Shown: piece by piece, positions 14,312-21,063 of the stretch
Layout: each line of letters begins with the position of its first letter
Position numbering within the stretch: the stretch's first letter is position 1
DNA from: DASYSL01 sp036003365
GTDB taxonomy: Bacteria > Eisenbacteria > RBG-16-71-46 > DASYSL01
Reading direction: 5' to 3'
Assembly: GCA_036003365.1 (NCBI GenBank)
Contig: DASYSL010000152.1
Location: 1 to 32,834, forward strand
Length of the DNA: 32,834 nucleotides
The notes under the pieces: model-generated
The model's input: only the letters and a program-made list of their open reading frames with translations
What the model was told of the DNA's origin: nothing
The model's database searches: none
Made by a program: the position numbers and the translations under genes

Positions 14312-15294
14312 TGCGCGGCATGCGAAGGACGATCGCTCTGGGAAGCTTTCTGCTCGGCGTGTTGGCGGCGGGTGCGACGGCGGAGACGCCGCCTCCCCAA
14401 AACCTCAAGCAGGACGTGCAGCTCGTGGTGGGGGCCGACACCCTGTTTGGAACGCTCGAGCTGCCTGGGAGCCTCAAGCCGGTGCCGCTCGTCATCATGC
14501 TGGCGGGCTCGGGCCCGACCGACCGCGACGGCAACTCGGCCATGCTTCCCGGCAAGAACAACTGCCTCAAGATGCTCGCCGACAGCCTGCTCGATCGCGA
14601 CATCGCAACCCTGCGCTACGACAAGCGCGGCATCGCGGCCAGCGCGCGGGCGGTCAAAGGCGAGTCCGACCTTCGGCTCACCACCTATTCGGACGACGCG
14701 GTGCAATGGTCGAAGAAGTACCGCCACGATCCACGGTTCAAGACGCTGACTCTTCTCGGGCACAGCGAGGGTGCGCTCATTGCCACCCTGGCGGCCAAGA
14801 CGGAGAAGCCGGACGCCCTGATCCTGGTCGCCGGCGCCGGGCGTCCGGCGCGCGACATCATCCACGAACAGCTGAAGAAATCGATCTCGGGCGAGCTGAT
14901 GAGAAAATCCGACGCCATCATGGACACCCTGGCGATGGGCAAGAACGCGGTGGACATCCCACCCATGCTCATGGCGCTCTACCGGCCCTCGGTACAGCCC
15001 TACATGCGGAGCTGGATCACCATGGATCCCGCGGCCGAGCTCAAGGAGCTCAAGATGCCAACCATGGTGGTGTGGGGCACGTCCGACATCCAGGTGAGCC
15101 GCGCGGACGCGGATCTTCTGGCAGGTTCACGCAAGGGCATCAAGAAGCTCATCGTTCCCGACATGAACCACGTGCTCAAGCCGACGCTCGAAGATCCCGT
15201 GGCGCAGGCCTCGTCATACTCGGATTCGACGATCGGAATCCGGCGCGGGGTGTCGGATGCGCTCGCCTCGTTCGTGAGGGGCGTCAAGCGCTAG
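14311..15294 (+). CDS. exported alpha/beta hydrolase
   Basis: 327 residues from the ATG overlapping the RHH stop. Signal peptide (MRRTIALGSFLLGVLAAGATA), then an alpha/beta hydrolase fold: IMLAGSGPTDRDGN (oxyanion-hole region), RYDKRGIAAS, nucleophile S152 in LLGHSEGA, acid D259 in WGTSDIQV, base H287 in DMNHVLK. This resembles the exported serine aminopeptidase S33 / dienelactone-hydrolase-like esterases; the substrate is unknown. Its 3' end overlaps the convergent CGNR gene by 11 bases. Co-transcription with a membrane-scaffold SPFH gene points to an envelope task, by inference only. Confidence 0.9.
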   Translation: MRGMRRTIALGSFLLGVLAAGATAETPPPQNLKQDVQLVVGADTLFGTLELPGSLKPVPLVIMLAGSGPTDRDGNSAMLPGKNNCLKMLADSLLDRDIATLRYDKRGIAASARAVKGESDLRLTTYSDDAVQWSKKYRHDPRFKTLTLLGHSEGALIATLAAKTEKPDALILVAGAGRPARDIIHEQLKKSISGELMRKSDAIMDTLAMGKNAVDIPPMLMALYRPSVQPYMRSWITMDPAAELKELKMPTMVVWGTSDIQVSRADADLLAGSRKGIKKLIVPDMNHVLKPTLEDPVAQASSYSDSTIGIRRGVSDALASFVRGVKR

Positions 15295-15922
15295 GGGCGG
15301 AAGCCGCTCTCTTCCGGCGATAGAAGCGCCGCGCCTTGGCGCGATTGCCGCAGGCCTCCATGCTGCACCAGCGCCGCCGCCGGTTGCGTGACTCGTCGAG
15401 AAAGAACCAGCCGCAGTCTGCTCCCTCGCATTCGCGGATCGGCCCGTGCTCCTCGCCCGTCACGAGACGGGCCGCGTCGAGCGCGGCCGCCCAGCGGGGG
15501 AGGTCCGGATCGGGATCGCCCTCGGCCCATTGCCAGCGCGCGACCAAGCCCTGTGGCACGAGCGAGCGCGCTTTCCAGGCGTCGCGCGCGTCTTCTTCCA
15601 GGCGAGCGAGAGCGGCACGGGGCAGGGCTTCGCCCTTGGACCTGGCCTTGACGAGAAGGGCCACGGTCTCGCGGGTCGACTTGGCGCGCTCGAGGGCTTT
15701 GGCCGAGCGCTTGGGGTGACGGACGGCCCAGGCAAGAAGGCTCTTGGCCTGGCGCAGGTCGATGACACCGGAAGCCAGGGCGAAGCGGAGGAAATCGGCG
15801 TACTGGTGCAGGGTTTCGACCGGTTGCTCTCGGCCTCGCCAGTCCAGCGTGTTCACGAAGTCGAGGGCGTAGGCTCCCCCCGACAGGGTCTGGGACCACG
15901 ACTGTTCGAAGGTGGCGTCGAT
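15284..15922 (-). CDS. ABATE-domain / CGNR zinc-finger putative transcriptional regulator
   Basis: About 212 residues. The N-terminal ABATE-like part has YALDFVNTLDWRGR and the helical region typical of the family; the C-terminus is the CGNR zinc finger with IRECEGADCGWFF, RRRRWCSMEACGNRAKARRF, that is four Cys for zinc and the diagnostic CGNR. These proteins are presumed stress-related DNA-binding regulators. The start is unusual. The only standard in-frame start upstream of the conserved motif is a TTG at 15973, but that codon lies inside the likely -35 box and upstream of the predicted transcript start. A strong AAAGGAG (15938-15932) is followed nine bases later by ATC at 15922, which I take as the start. 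A downstream GTG would remove part of the conserved motif. Confidence 0.82.
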   Translation of the reverse strand: MDATFEQSWSQTLSGGAYALDFVNTLDWRGREQPVETLHQYADFLRFALASGVIDLRQAKSLLAWAVRHPKRSAKALERAKSTRETVALLVKARSKGEALPRAALARLEEDARDAWKARSLVPQGLVARWQWAEGDPDPDLPRWAAALDAARLVTGEEHGPIRECEGADCGWFFLDESRNRRRRWCSMEACGNRAKARRFYRRKRAASAPSA

Positions 15923-15945
15923 TGCGGGGCTCTCCTTTCGGCAAA

Positions 15946-15994
15946 ATGATAACCTGTATTGCCTGCTTGACAAGTTAGATGACGGGTGTAGGCT
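15946..15994. promoter_or_regulatory. overlapping divergent promoters of the CGNR and DinB genes
   Basis: Minus strand: TTGTCA (15973-15968), 16 bases, TATCAT (15951-15946), five of six matches in each box; start predicted near 15939. Plus strand: TTGACA (15967-15972, six of six), 16 bases, TAGGCT (15989-15994) preceded by TG. The two -35 boxes share five base pairs, so polymerase can probably occupy only one direction at a time. Further plus-strand AT-rich sequence (TTGTATCGTATCAT) follows before the DinB ribosome binding site. Confidence 0.5.
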
Positions 15995-16045
15995 AACCGT
16001 TGTATCGTATCATAGGGGTTATTCCAAACCGTCGGGAGGCGAGCC

Positions 16046-16525
16046 ATGGGTGAAAGCCAGCGTTTGGCCGATCAGCTACGGAAGGCGTTCAACGGGGAGG
16101 CCTGGTACGGGCCGTCGTGGCGGGAGTCGTTGGAAGGCGTCGGGCCGGCGGATGCCCGGCGGCGGCCGGTGGCGCAGGGACACTCGATCGGCGAGATCGT
16201 GCTCCACACGATCACCTGGCATGAGGTGGCCACCAAGCGCTTGGCAGGCGGAACGCCGCCTCAGCCCACCGACGAGGAGAACTTTCCCAAAGCCGAGTTC
16301 ACCAACGAGAGTGAGTGGAAGGCAGCGATCGACAAGCTTTTCGCGACCGGGAATGCCCTCGCCGAGACGATCGCTGCGTTTCCAGACGCCAAGCTCGACG
16401 AGCAGAGGCCGAACAACGCCGGAACCTGGTACCAACTCGCGTGCGGCATGTTACAGCACGATCTCTACCACTTGGGACAGGTGGGTCTGCTGAAGAAGGC
16501 GACGGAGAAAGCTCCGGTCAGCTGA
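16046..16525 (+). CDS. DinB/YfiT-like putative metal-dependent protein
   Basis: 159 residues from the ATG at 16046, with GGGAGG at 16034-16039. Four-helix DinB fold: SIGEIVLHTITWHEVATKRL (H46, H54 and H59 in or near the second helix) and QHDLYHLGQVGLLKK (H138 and H142, the HxxxH metal pair). Members include bacillithiol- or mycothiol-type S-transferases and maleylpyruvate isomerases, but most, like this one, have no assigned reaction. It is divergent from the CGNR regulator and shares overlapping promoter elements with it, so that regulator may control it. It ends six bases before the convergent MBL gene. Confidence 0.88.
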   Translation: MGESQRLADQLRKAFNGEAWYGPSWRESLEGVGPADARRRPVAQGHSIGEIVLHTITWHEVATKRLAGGTPPQPTDEENFPKAEFTNESEWKAAIDKLFATGNALAETIAAFPDAKLDEQRPNNAGTWYQLACGMLQHDLYHLGQVGLLKKATEKAPVS

Positions 16526-16531
16526 CCGAGA

Positions 16532-17926
16532 TCAGCTGACCACGGCGAGGCGGGAAGCCTCCCAGGCCGCAAGGCCGCCCACGAGGTCGCGCACATCGGT
16601 GAATCCGTTCTGGCGGAGCAGACTGGCGGCAATGCTCGAGCGATAGCCGCTGGCACACTGGGCGACGATGGGGCGGTCGCGCGGGATCTCGTTCAGGCGC
16701 TCGCGCAGATGCGAGAGCGGGATGTGGAGGCTACCCTCGATCCGCTTTTGCTGGCGCTCTCCCGGGGCACGCACGTCGAGAATCAGTGGCGCCTGCGCGG
16801 ATTCCATTTCCTCGGCCACGGTGACCGCGGTGATGCGGTCGGTGTGCTGCAGGAGCCCAGGCTGCGCTTCCGCGGCTTCGATTCCGCCCTCGAGGTAGCC
16901 CTCGACACGGTCGAAACCGATGCGCCCGAGACGCATCTCCGACTCTTGCTCGCGACCAGGGTCGGCGATGACCACGATCGCCTTTGCTGGATCGAGCAGT
17001 GTGCCGGCCCAGGTGGCGTATTGGCCGCTCAACGGAACGTTGAGGCTTCCTGGAACGTAAGCCATCGCGTACTCGTTCGCTTCGCGTGTGTCGATCACCT
17101 GCGCCCCCGCGGCGCGGCGCTCCATGAATTCGGCCAGCGAAAGCCCGCGCAGATTGCGCGCCAGGGTCTCCTCGAGGCCCGCGCGCTCCTTCTTGTTGAG
17201 GGCCGCGTCGTAGGCGAAGTACTGCGGGCTGTCCGGCAGGTCGGTGGTGAGGAGGCGTACGAAGTCTTCCTTGCTCATGGGCTGGAGCGCGTAGTTGTAG
17301 CGTCGCTGCACGCCCATGGTGGACACCGTCTCCTTGCTCATGTTCTTGCCGCACAGGGAGCCCGCGCCGTGCGCCGGATAGACGAGTGTTTCGTCCGGCA
17401 GGCGGAGCAGCTTCTCGTGCAACGAGTCGTAGAGCATGGCCGCGAGCTGGTCGGCCGTCACGCCCACGGAGGCGAGAAGATCGGGCCGGCCCACGTCGCC
17501 GATGAACAGCGTGTCCCCGGTGAGCGCGGCGTAGGGGTGGTCGGCGCTGCGATCGAGATCGTAGACCAGGATGCTGATGGCTTCCGGGGTGTGGCCGGGG
17601 GTCTCGAGCGCTTCGAGACGCACGCGCCCGAGCTCGAGCCGGCTGCCCTCACCGAAGCGGTCGAAGGCGAACTCGGCTTCGGCCGCGGGGCCGAGGTGAA
17701 TCTTGGCGCCGGCGCGGTCGCGCAGCTCGAGGTGTCCGGCCAGGAAGTCGGCGTGGAAGTGCGTGAGGAAGACGTGCTTGATCGTCAGTCCCTGGCGCTT
17801 GGCGTCCTCGAGATATTGATCGACGTCGCGCTGCGGATCGACGATCACCGCCGTACCCGTGGTCTCGTCACCGATCAGGTACGAGGCGTGCGCCAGGCAT
17901 CCGAGGTAGTACTGATGCAGAATCAT
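16532..17926 (-). CDS. MBL-fold sulfur dioxygenase-like protein with two rhodanese domains
   Basis: 464 residues from the ATG at 17926 (GGAGAG upstream). Residues 1-240: metallo-beta-lactamase domain of the persulfide dioxygenase/ETHE1-like type, with H56, H58, D60 and H65 in THFHADFLAGH, H112 in TPGHTPEA, D138 in TGDTLF and H186 in YPAHGAGS. Residues about 262-355: first rhodanese domain, which has DPGRE where the active-site Cys loop should be (around 322), so it is probably not catalytic. Residues about 365-460: second rhodanese, with catalytic C424 in AQCASGYRSS. Expected to oxidise glutathione or other low-molecular-weight persulfide in the cytoplasm and handle sulfane sulfur. The layout MBL plus degenerate rhodanese plus active rhodanese is common in this subfamily. 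Confidence 0.93.
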   Translation of the reverse strand: MILHQYYLGCLAHASYLIGDETTGTAVIVDPQRDVDQYLEDAKRQGLTIKHVFLTHFHADFLAGHLELRDRAGAKIHLGPAAEAEFAFDRFGEGSRLELGRVRLEALETPGHTPEAISILVYDLDRSADHPYAALTGDTLFIGDVGRPDLLASVGVTADQLAAMLYDSLHEKLLRLPDETLVYPAHGAGSLCGKNMSKETVSTMGVQRRYNYALQPMSKEDFVRLLTTDLPDSPQYFAYDAALNKKERAGLEETLARNLRGLSLAEFMERRAAGAQVIDTREANEYAMAYVPGSLNVPLSGQYATWAGTLLDPAKAIVVIADPGREQESEMRLGRIGFDRVEGYLEGGIEAAEAQPGLLQHTDRITAVTVAEEMESAQAPLILDVRAPGERQQKRIEGSLHIPLSHLRERLNEIPRDRPIVAQCASGYRSSIAASLLRQNGFTDVRDLVGGLAAWEASRLAVVS

Positions 17927-17999
17927 CGCACTCTCCGAACGAAGAAGGGGCGCCCTCGCGGACGCCCCCTCGCGACGCGACGGCCATGACTGCCAAGCA

Positions 18000-18614
18000 T
18001 TACTGACGAGTATAGGTGATCTCCATCGACTTATACATCTTGCCCGACGCGTCCGGGGCCCACCACTCGAAGACGTGGCTCTTGTCGTCGACGAAGCGGG
18101 TCACCGTCTTCGTGTTCACTTCCTTGGCGGACACCGGGTCGTAGGTCGTGCCGGTCATGGTGATCGATTTGGTCGCCGGATCGTAGGTGCCGTCACAGTG
18201 ATAGATCGCGGTCGACATGTTGTCGACCCACGTGCCTTCGTACTTCTTGGTCTGCACGTTGTAGGCGGTCGTGGCGATGCCGCTGAACGGTACCCCGCCC
18301 ATGTTGCCGCTGGCCTGCTCCTGGAGATAGCGGCCGTCGAGGATCATCTTCACGGAAGACGTGCCCGTCGTCGTCTGCGGCGGAGCGCCCGGCGCCATCC
18401 ACATCTTCGACGACGTGTTCCACTCGCCGACGCACTGCGCGAGCATCTTGTGCGCGTCGCCCGGGACGTTCTTCTGCATCCAGTCCGCATACGCCTTTTC
18501 GGCGGGCGAAGGAGCGGGTTGATTGGCGGCCGGCTTGGTGTCGTCGGCGCCGGCCACGCCGGCGGCGCACACGCCAGCCAGCGCGAGAGCAACAAAGGTC
18601 GCGCGGAGCTTCAT
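18000..18614 (-). CDS. exported DUF1579 family protein
   Basis: 204 residues from the ATG at 18614, with GGGAG nine bases upstream and a signal peptide (MKLRATFVALALAGVCAAGVAGA); the longer frame to 18833 is not coding. The body matches DUF1579: LAQCVGEWNTSSKMW, then SVKMILDGRYLQEQ, FSGIATTAYNVQTKKYEG and WVDNMSTAIYHCDGTYD, a beta-barrel of lipocalin-like type. The family is uncharacterised; periplasmic location is predicted. The MBL-rhodanese gene lies 73 bases downstream on the same strand, with a possible weak hairpin (17947-17968) between them, so co-transcription is uncertain. Confidence 0.88.
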   Translation of the reverse strand: MKLRATFVALALAGVCAAGVAGADDTKPAANQPAPSPAEKAYADWMQKNVPGDAHKMLAQCVGEWNTSSKMWMAPGAPPQTTTGTSSVKMILDGRYLQEQASGNMGGVPFSGIATTAYNVQTKKYEGTWVDNMSTAIYHCDGTYDPATKSITMTGTTYDPVSAKEVNTKTVTRFVDDKSHVFEWWAPDASGKMYKSMEITYTRQ

Positions 18615-18656
18615 TTCTTGGACTCCCTGTCTCGGGTGGAAGGGTGGCAACGAAGG

Positions 18657-18670
18657 GGGATCACGATCCC
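18657..18670. repeat. 14-bp palindrome upstream of the DUF1579 gene
   Basis: GGGATC, AC, GATCCC: six-base perfect arms with a two-base spacer, 43 bases before the DUF1579 start and on the far side of the arsR promoter region. A possible operator; nothing identifies the regulator. Confidence 0.3.
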
Positions 18671-18730
18671 GTGACTCCCACGGAGCGGGGATTGTAGGGG
18701 AGACCCGCCTCCCGGGCAAGAACCGAAACA

Positions 18731-18748
18731 TATTGACAAGCATCAATA
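18731..18748. promoter_or_regulatory. candidate ArsR operator
   Basis: TATTGA, six bases, TCAATA: a perfect inverted repeat 33 bases upstream of the arsR start. This is the size and A/T-rich half-site style of SmtB/ArsR-family operators. It includes TTGACA (18733-18738), so repressor binding would cover a possible -35 box. Autoregulation of the ars operon is the natural reading. Confidence 0.55.
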
Positions 18749-18781
18749 CGTGTGTTGAACTCGTTCGCAGAGGAGGAGCCT

Positions 18782-19123
18782 GTGCCGACCGCACTCGAGC
18801 TTCGCAAGGAACCAGCCGGCTGCTGCGCACCACCCGTGCGCAGCGAAGATCGTGCGCGCGCCGCGAAAGAGGCGCCGGTCTTCGCCGCCTTGGCCGACGA
18901 GGTCAGGCTGCGGATCGTGCGCCTCTTGGCCCGCACGTCGGCTCTGTGCGCGTGCGAGATCCAGGAGGCCTTCGATCTATCGCAGCCCACGATTGCGCAC
19001 CACCTGCGCGTGCTCCGCCAGGCCGGCCTGATCGATTGCGAGCGCCGCGGCATCTGGGCCTACTACTTCCTCGAGCGCGACGCCATGAAGAGCATCGCTC
19101 GGGGACTCCTGGATCTTCTGTGA
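18782..19123 (+). CDS. arsR: ArsR/SmtB-family arsenite-responsive repressor
   Basis: 113 residues from the GTG at 18782, chosen because AGGAGG sits five bases upstream (18771-18776); a GTG at 18752 would add ten residues without a good site. Winged helix: VFAALADEVRLRIVRLL, ACEIQEAFDLSQPTIAHHLRVLRQAGLI (recognition helix), RGIWAYYFL wing. Two Cys groups are visible: C14-C15 near the N-terminus and C56-x-C58 at the start of the DNA-binding helices. The first plus C56 matches the C15, C16, C55 As(III) site of Corynebacterium ArsR; the CxC is also the core of the R773 ArsR site. It should repress the operon until arsenite binds. Its stop overlaps the GTG of the next gene (GTGA). Confidence 0.93.
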   Translation: MPTALELRKEPAGCCAPPVRSEDRARAAKEAPVFAALADEVRLRIVRLLARTSALCACEIQEAFDLSQPTIAHHLRVLRQAGLIDCERRGIWAYYFLERDAMKSIARGLLDLL

Positions 19124-19539
19124 TCACGACGACTCGCATCAGCGCCGAGGAAGCATCACCTCTGCTCGAAGCTTGCGGGCTGCCTCTGGCCGGGCTGGAC
19201 GACACGGCGCTCTATGGAACGCATGATGAGGAAGGCCGGCTTCGCGCCGTGGCCGGGGTCGAGACGTACGGCGATGTCGTGCTCTTGCGCTCGGTTGCCA
19301 CGGAGCCGGCGAGCCGCGGGCAGGGCTACGCGCGCGCGCTGTGCTCCGTCTTGCTCGACGGGGCGAAGCAGGACGGCGTGCGCGAGGCGTTTCTCCTGAC
19401 CGAGACCGCCGAGGAGTTCTTCGCCCGGCTTGGCTTTCGGCCCGTGCCGCGCGCCGCCGCCGACCCGAGGCTCGTGGCCTCGGCCGAGTTCCAGGAAGGT
19501 CGTTGTGCGAGCGCGCAGTTGATGCGAAGGCAGCTCTAG
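19120..19539 (+). CDS. arsN2: ArsN2-type GNAT N-acetyltransferase
   Basis: 139 residues from the GTG that overlaps the arsR stop. GNAT fold with acetyl-CoA loop SRGQGYARA (R66, Q68, G69, Y70), the segment ETYGDVVLLRSVATEP before it, and the ArsN2-like C-terminus FLLTETAEEFFARLGFRPVPR ending in a SAEF-ASAQLM segment. ArsN2 is a recurrent member of ars operons with unproven substrate; the related ArsN1 acetylates arsinothricin and similar compounds. Position between arsR and arsM strongly supports an arsenic-related role. The chemistry is inference. Confidence 0.88.
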   Translation: MITTTRISAEEASPLLEACGLPLAGLDDTALYGTHDEEGRLRAVAGVETYGDVVLLRSVATEPASRGQGYARALCSVLLDGAKQDGVREAFLLTETAEEFFARLGFRPVPRAAADPRLVASAEFQEGRCASAQLMRRQL

Positions 19540-19553
19540 TTTTTTCACTCAAC

Positions 19554-19573
19554 GTATCGATGATGATCGATAC
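19554..19573. promoter_or_regulatory. second inverted repeat in the ars operon, upstream of arsM
   Basis: GTATCGAT, four bases, ATCGATAC: perfect 8-bp arms directly before the arsM ribosome binding site (AAGGAGG ends at 19580). A T6 run (19540-19545) lies just upstream. The half-sites differ from the arsR upstream repeat (TATTGA) but share TAT-GA spacing, so it could be an internal ArsR site or, as RNA, a hairpin next to the arsM site. Confidence 0.45.
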
Positions 19574-19585
19574 AAGGAGGATGCC

Positions 19586-20326
19586 ATGACAGACGTGAAG
19601 ACGGCGGTTCGTGAGCGCTACGCGCGCAAGGCCGATGGAAAGGATTGCTGTGGCAGCCCGGAATCGCTCGGCTACACGCGGGCCGATCTCGAATCGGTCC
19701 CGGCCGACGTGAGCCAGGCGTCGCTCGGATGTGGAAGCCCGGTCCACGCCGCAGAGCTCAAGGAGGGCGAGCGCGTGCTCGACCTCGGCAGCGGAGCCGG
19801 GTTCGACGTCTTCCTGGCGTCGCGCGCCGTGGGTGCGAGTGGCCACGTTTTCGGTGTCGACTTCACGCCCGAGATGCTCGCGCGCTCGCGCCGGAGCGCG
19901 GCGGAGCAGGGTCTCGACCAGGTGACCTTCCTGGAGGGCGACATCGAATCCGTGCCGCTACCGGAATCGTCGGTGGACGTCGTGATCAGCAACTGCGTGA
20001 TCAATCTGGCGCCCGACAAGAGCCGTGTGTTCGCCGAAGCGGCGCGCGTGCTCGTGCCGGGCGGGCGCTTCGTCGTGGCCGACATGCTGGCGACCGAGCG
20101 CTTGCCCGAGGCGCTGGTGTCCGACGCGAAGTCATGGGGCGAGTGCATCGCCGGGGCAATTCCGCGCGAGGACTACGTGGCGGGCTTGCGCCGGGCCGGG
20201 TTCGACGACGTCGAGGTCGAGAGGTTCGCGGGCGAGGAGCCGTGCTGCGGAAGCGATGCGGGTTGCTGCGCGACCCAGCCGACGGTCTATTCGGCGACCA
20301 TTCGAGCGTGGAAGCCGCGCATCTAG
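19586..20326 (+). CDS. arsM: arsenite S-adenosylmethionine methyltransferase
   Basis: 246 residues from the ATG at 19586 (AAGGAGG upstream). SAM motif VLDLGSGAGFDVFLA follows the ArsM-specific SLGCGSP. The four cysteines of characterised ArsM (C44, C72, C174, C224 in the algal enzyme) are matched by C22, C49, C137 (ISNCVINL) and C187 (GECIAGAI); spacings of 27 and 50 for the first and last pairs agree with 28 and 50. Expected reaction: stepwise methylation of As(III) to mono-, di- and trimethylated forms in the cytosol. Near the C-terminus there are two extra Cys pairs, C220-C221 and C227-C228, in EPCCGSDAGCCATQ, seen in many bacterial ArsM. Its stop overlaps the convergent LytTR gene by four bases. 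Confidence 0.95.
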   Translation: MTDVKTAVRERYARKADGKDCCGSPESLGYTRADLESVPADVSQASLGCGSPVHAAELKEGERVLDLGSGAGFDVFLASRAVGASGHVFGVDFTPEMLARSRRSAAEQGLDQVTFLEGDIESVPLPESSVDVVISNCVINLAPDKSRVFAEAARVLVPGGRFVVADMLATERLPEALVSDAKSWGECIAGAIPREDYVAGLRRAGFDDVEVERFAGEEPCCGSDAGCCATQPTVYSATIRAWKPRI

Positions 20327-21063
20327 GAGCGCTCGCGGATGCGGGCGTAGCCGGCGCGGCTCAGGGGGAGCTGGGTGCCGTCCTGGAGCACGGCAACGCG
20401 GCTGTCCTTGGCGTAGGGCTCGATCTTGGCGATGCGCTCGACGTTGACGACGTACGAGCGGTGCGTGCGCACGAAGTGCTGCGGATCGAGCTGGGATTCG
20501 AGGTCGTTGAGCGTCTGGTGCTTGAGGAACTCACGGCCGCCGGCGTGCAGCTCGACGTAGTCGTCGCGCGCCACCGCGTAATCGAGCTCGGTGGCCTGGA
20601 TGACGTGCACGCGCGTGCCGTCGCGCACCATCAGCCGGTCGATGGGGCGCGGGCGGTCCGGCCGCGCGTCCGCCAAGAGTTGCGCCTTGGGAGCCACGCG
20701 TCCGCGCTCGCGCACGCGCGCCAGCGCCTGCGCCAAGCGCTCCTCGCTCACCGGCTTCAGCAGATAGTCGACCGCGTGCACGTCGAAGGCGCGGATGGCG
20801 TGCGCATCGAACGCGGTCACGAATACGACGGCCACTTCCTGATCGAGCAGCTCGAGCACCTCGAAACCGTCGAGCTTGGGCATCTGCACGTCGAGGAGCA
20901 TGAGATCGGGCTTGGCTTCGCTCACCGCGCGCACGGCCTCGTAACCGTTGGCGCACTCGCCCACGATCTCGACACCCGGATCGCGCTCGAGGTACTCACG
21001 CAGCACGCGGCGCGCCAGCTCCTCATCGTCGACGAGCAAAACGCGAAGCTTGGCGTCGCTCAC
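20323..21063 (-). CDS. LytTR-family response regulator
   Basis: 246 residues from the GTG at 21063, which overlaps the kinase stop (GTGA). Receiver domain 6-125: acidic pair D12-D13, phospho-acceptor D58 in LMLLDVQMPK, T and K switch residues in VVFVTAFD and DYLLKPVSEE. LytTR DNA-binding domain about 145-246: RLMVRDGTRVHVI, DDYVELHAGG, FVRTHRSYVVN (the conserved F-R-x-H-R-S-Y motif). It binds imperfect direct repeats in target promoters. Cognate to the kinase encoded just upstream and controlled through LiaF in the same run. Confidence 0.95.
   Translation of the reverse strand: MSDAKLRVLLVDDEELARRVLREYLERDPGVEIVGECANGYEAVRAVSEAKPDLMLLDVQMPKLDGFEVLELLDQEVAVVFVTAFDAHAIRAFDVHAVDYLLKPVSEERLAQALARVRERGRVAPKAQLLADARPDRPRPIDRLMVRDGTRVHVIQATELDYAVARDDYVELHAGGREFLKHQTLNDLESQLDPQHFVRTHRSYVVNVERIAKIEPYAKDSRVAVLQDGTQLPLSRAGYARIRERS

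Noticed and set aside
15921..15973. TTG at 15973 as start of the CGNR gene
   Set aside because: Lies in the predicted -35 box, has no ribosome binding site, and the added residues do not resemble the family.
17947..17968. GGGGCG...CGCCCC as terminator of the DUF1579 gene
   Set aside because: Only a six-pair stem with ten-base loop and no T-run; common by chance at this GC.
16709..17989. 426-codon plus-strand frame opposite the MBL-rhodanese gene
   Set aside because: Shadow; all conserved MBL and rhodanese residues are on the minus strand.
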